The translations under genes and the position numbers were made by a program. Below the pieces are notes generated by a model that had not been told where the DNA came from, searched no databases, and worked only from the letters and a program-made list of their open reading frames with translations. Shown here piece after piece: positions 5,432-5,941 of a DNA stretch of 5,941 nt; position 1 is the first letter of the stretch; each line of letters begins with the position of its first letter. Origin of the DNA: Clostridia bacterium (GTDB lineage: Bacteria; Bacillota; Clostridia; Christensenellales; Borkfalkiaceae); NCBI GenBank assembly GCA_029063275.1, contig JAIDOO010000133.1, forward strand, positions 1 to 5,941, given 5' to 3'.

Positions 5432-5941
5432 ATGAAGTTCTTAAGAAAAATTATCGCGTTGGTTATAGGGGTAGCTTTCGTCGCTGCAATAGTAATTAGC
5501 ATCGGCTTGATTTTTGCCGTTAAAAACGTCAACGTAACAGTGCTTTCTTACAGTGAGGACGGTTCGGGAAATTACGCCGACGCAAAAAGCTCGCTGTCTT
5601 CCGTCAAGGGTGAAAGTATCCTTTTTATCGGTACCAAAGAGCTTGACAAAGCGATAGAGGGGTGCAATTACTCCCTTGTATCTTACGAAAAGATATATCC
5701 CTGTACCGTAAACGTAACCGTTAAAGAAAGGCTTGAAACTTTCGCTGTTTCCGTAGGCGGACAGTATTCGTTTTACGATGCCGACGGAGTGTATCTCAGA
5801 AAGGACGTTGAAAACGTAAACAGTATCGACGGTTCGCCAAACGTGGAAGTTACCGGCGTTGCAATAGAAGAAATGGGCGAGGTTGCTAAAATCGCCGCCG
5901 ACTTCAAGGTAAAATTCAAGGCGTTGCGTTCGTTGGTTATG
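5432..5941 (+). CDS. divIB: DivIB/FtsQ-like cell division protein (5' part, runs off the right edge)
   Basis: Bitopic divisome protein; in the DivIB/FtsQ family it binds FtsL/DivIC and helps recruit or regulate the septal synthase. The first 170 residues are visible with no stop. A short basic start (MKFLRK) precedes one membrane span (about 7-30). A POTRA-like region then begins at VKNVNVTV (30-37) and includes SSLSSVKGESILFIGTKELDKAI (53-75) and YEKIYPCTVNVTVKERLETFAV (85-106), matching the family's hallmark pattern of a yP segment followed by a vkER segment. YSFYDADGVYLRK (112-124) fits the following lvD-x-xG-v segment. The ATG is 9 nt after the murA stop, is in the same frame, and has no visible ribosome binding site. 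An in-frame TGA, the murA stop, excludes a start further upstream. The assignment rests on topology, POTRA pattern and position after murA, because primary sequence in this family is poorly conserved. Confidence 0.85.
   Translation, partial: MKFLRKIIALVIGVAFVAAIVISIGLIFAVKNVNVTVLSYSEDGSGNYADAKSSLSSVKGESILFIGTKELDKAIEGCNYSLVSYEKIYPCTVNVTVKERLETFAVSVGGQYSFYDADGVYLRKDVENVNSIDGSPNVEVTGVAIEEMGEVAKIAADFKVKFKALRSLVM

Overview
This window is a stretch of a bacterial division and cell wall (dcw) cluster. All six genes lie on the + strand: murE (3' part) - mraY - murD - ftsW - murA - divIB/ftsQ (5' part). Several features suggest a Gram-positive, Clostridia-like Bacillota bacterium. The order murE-mraY-murD-SEDS gene resembles the Bacillus/Clostridium type of dcw cluster, and a murA - divIB pair follows, as in many clostridia. 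The proteins themselves look Firmicute-like, and base composition is moderate, probably in the 40s % G+C by eye. The genus cannot be named from the sequence alone. The DNPR motif of MurE predicts meso-diaminopimelate in the peptidoglycan.

Layout: bases 1-629 encode the last ~208 residues of MurE, cut by the left edge. MraY (634-1578) starts 4 nt after the murE stop. MurD (1586-2938) starts 7 nt after mraY, with its ribosome binding site over the mraY stop codon. FtsW (2925-4109) overlaps the end of murD by 14 nt. A 56-nt gap, the only real intergenic space, separates ftsW from murA (4166-5422). DivIB/FtsQ starts at 5432, 9 nt after murA and in the same frame, and runs off the right edge. No gene-free stretch exceeds 56 nt, and I saw no RNA gene, mobile element, CRISPR array or origin.

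Function: MurA commits UDP-GlcNAc to the peptidoglycan pathway. MurD and MurE add D-Glu and the third amino acid to the nucleotide precursor in the cytoplasm. MraY moves the muropeptide onto undecaprenyl phosphate to make lipid I. FtsW polymerises lipid II at the septum, and DivIB/FtsQ is a bitopic divisome protein. All catalytic residues I could check are present. No murF lies between murE and mraY, and no murG lies between ftsW and murA, so both must be elsewhere if the pathway is complete.

The genes are ordinary and I found no new biological system. The most interesting signals are regulatory. The ftsW-murA gap holds nested inverted repeats whose right outer arm covers the murA start codon, and whose left outer arm overlaps a TATAAT box. 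A perfect 9-bp hairpin followed by a T-rich run lies inside the early part of ftsW.
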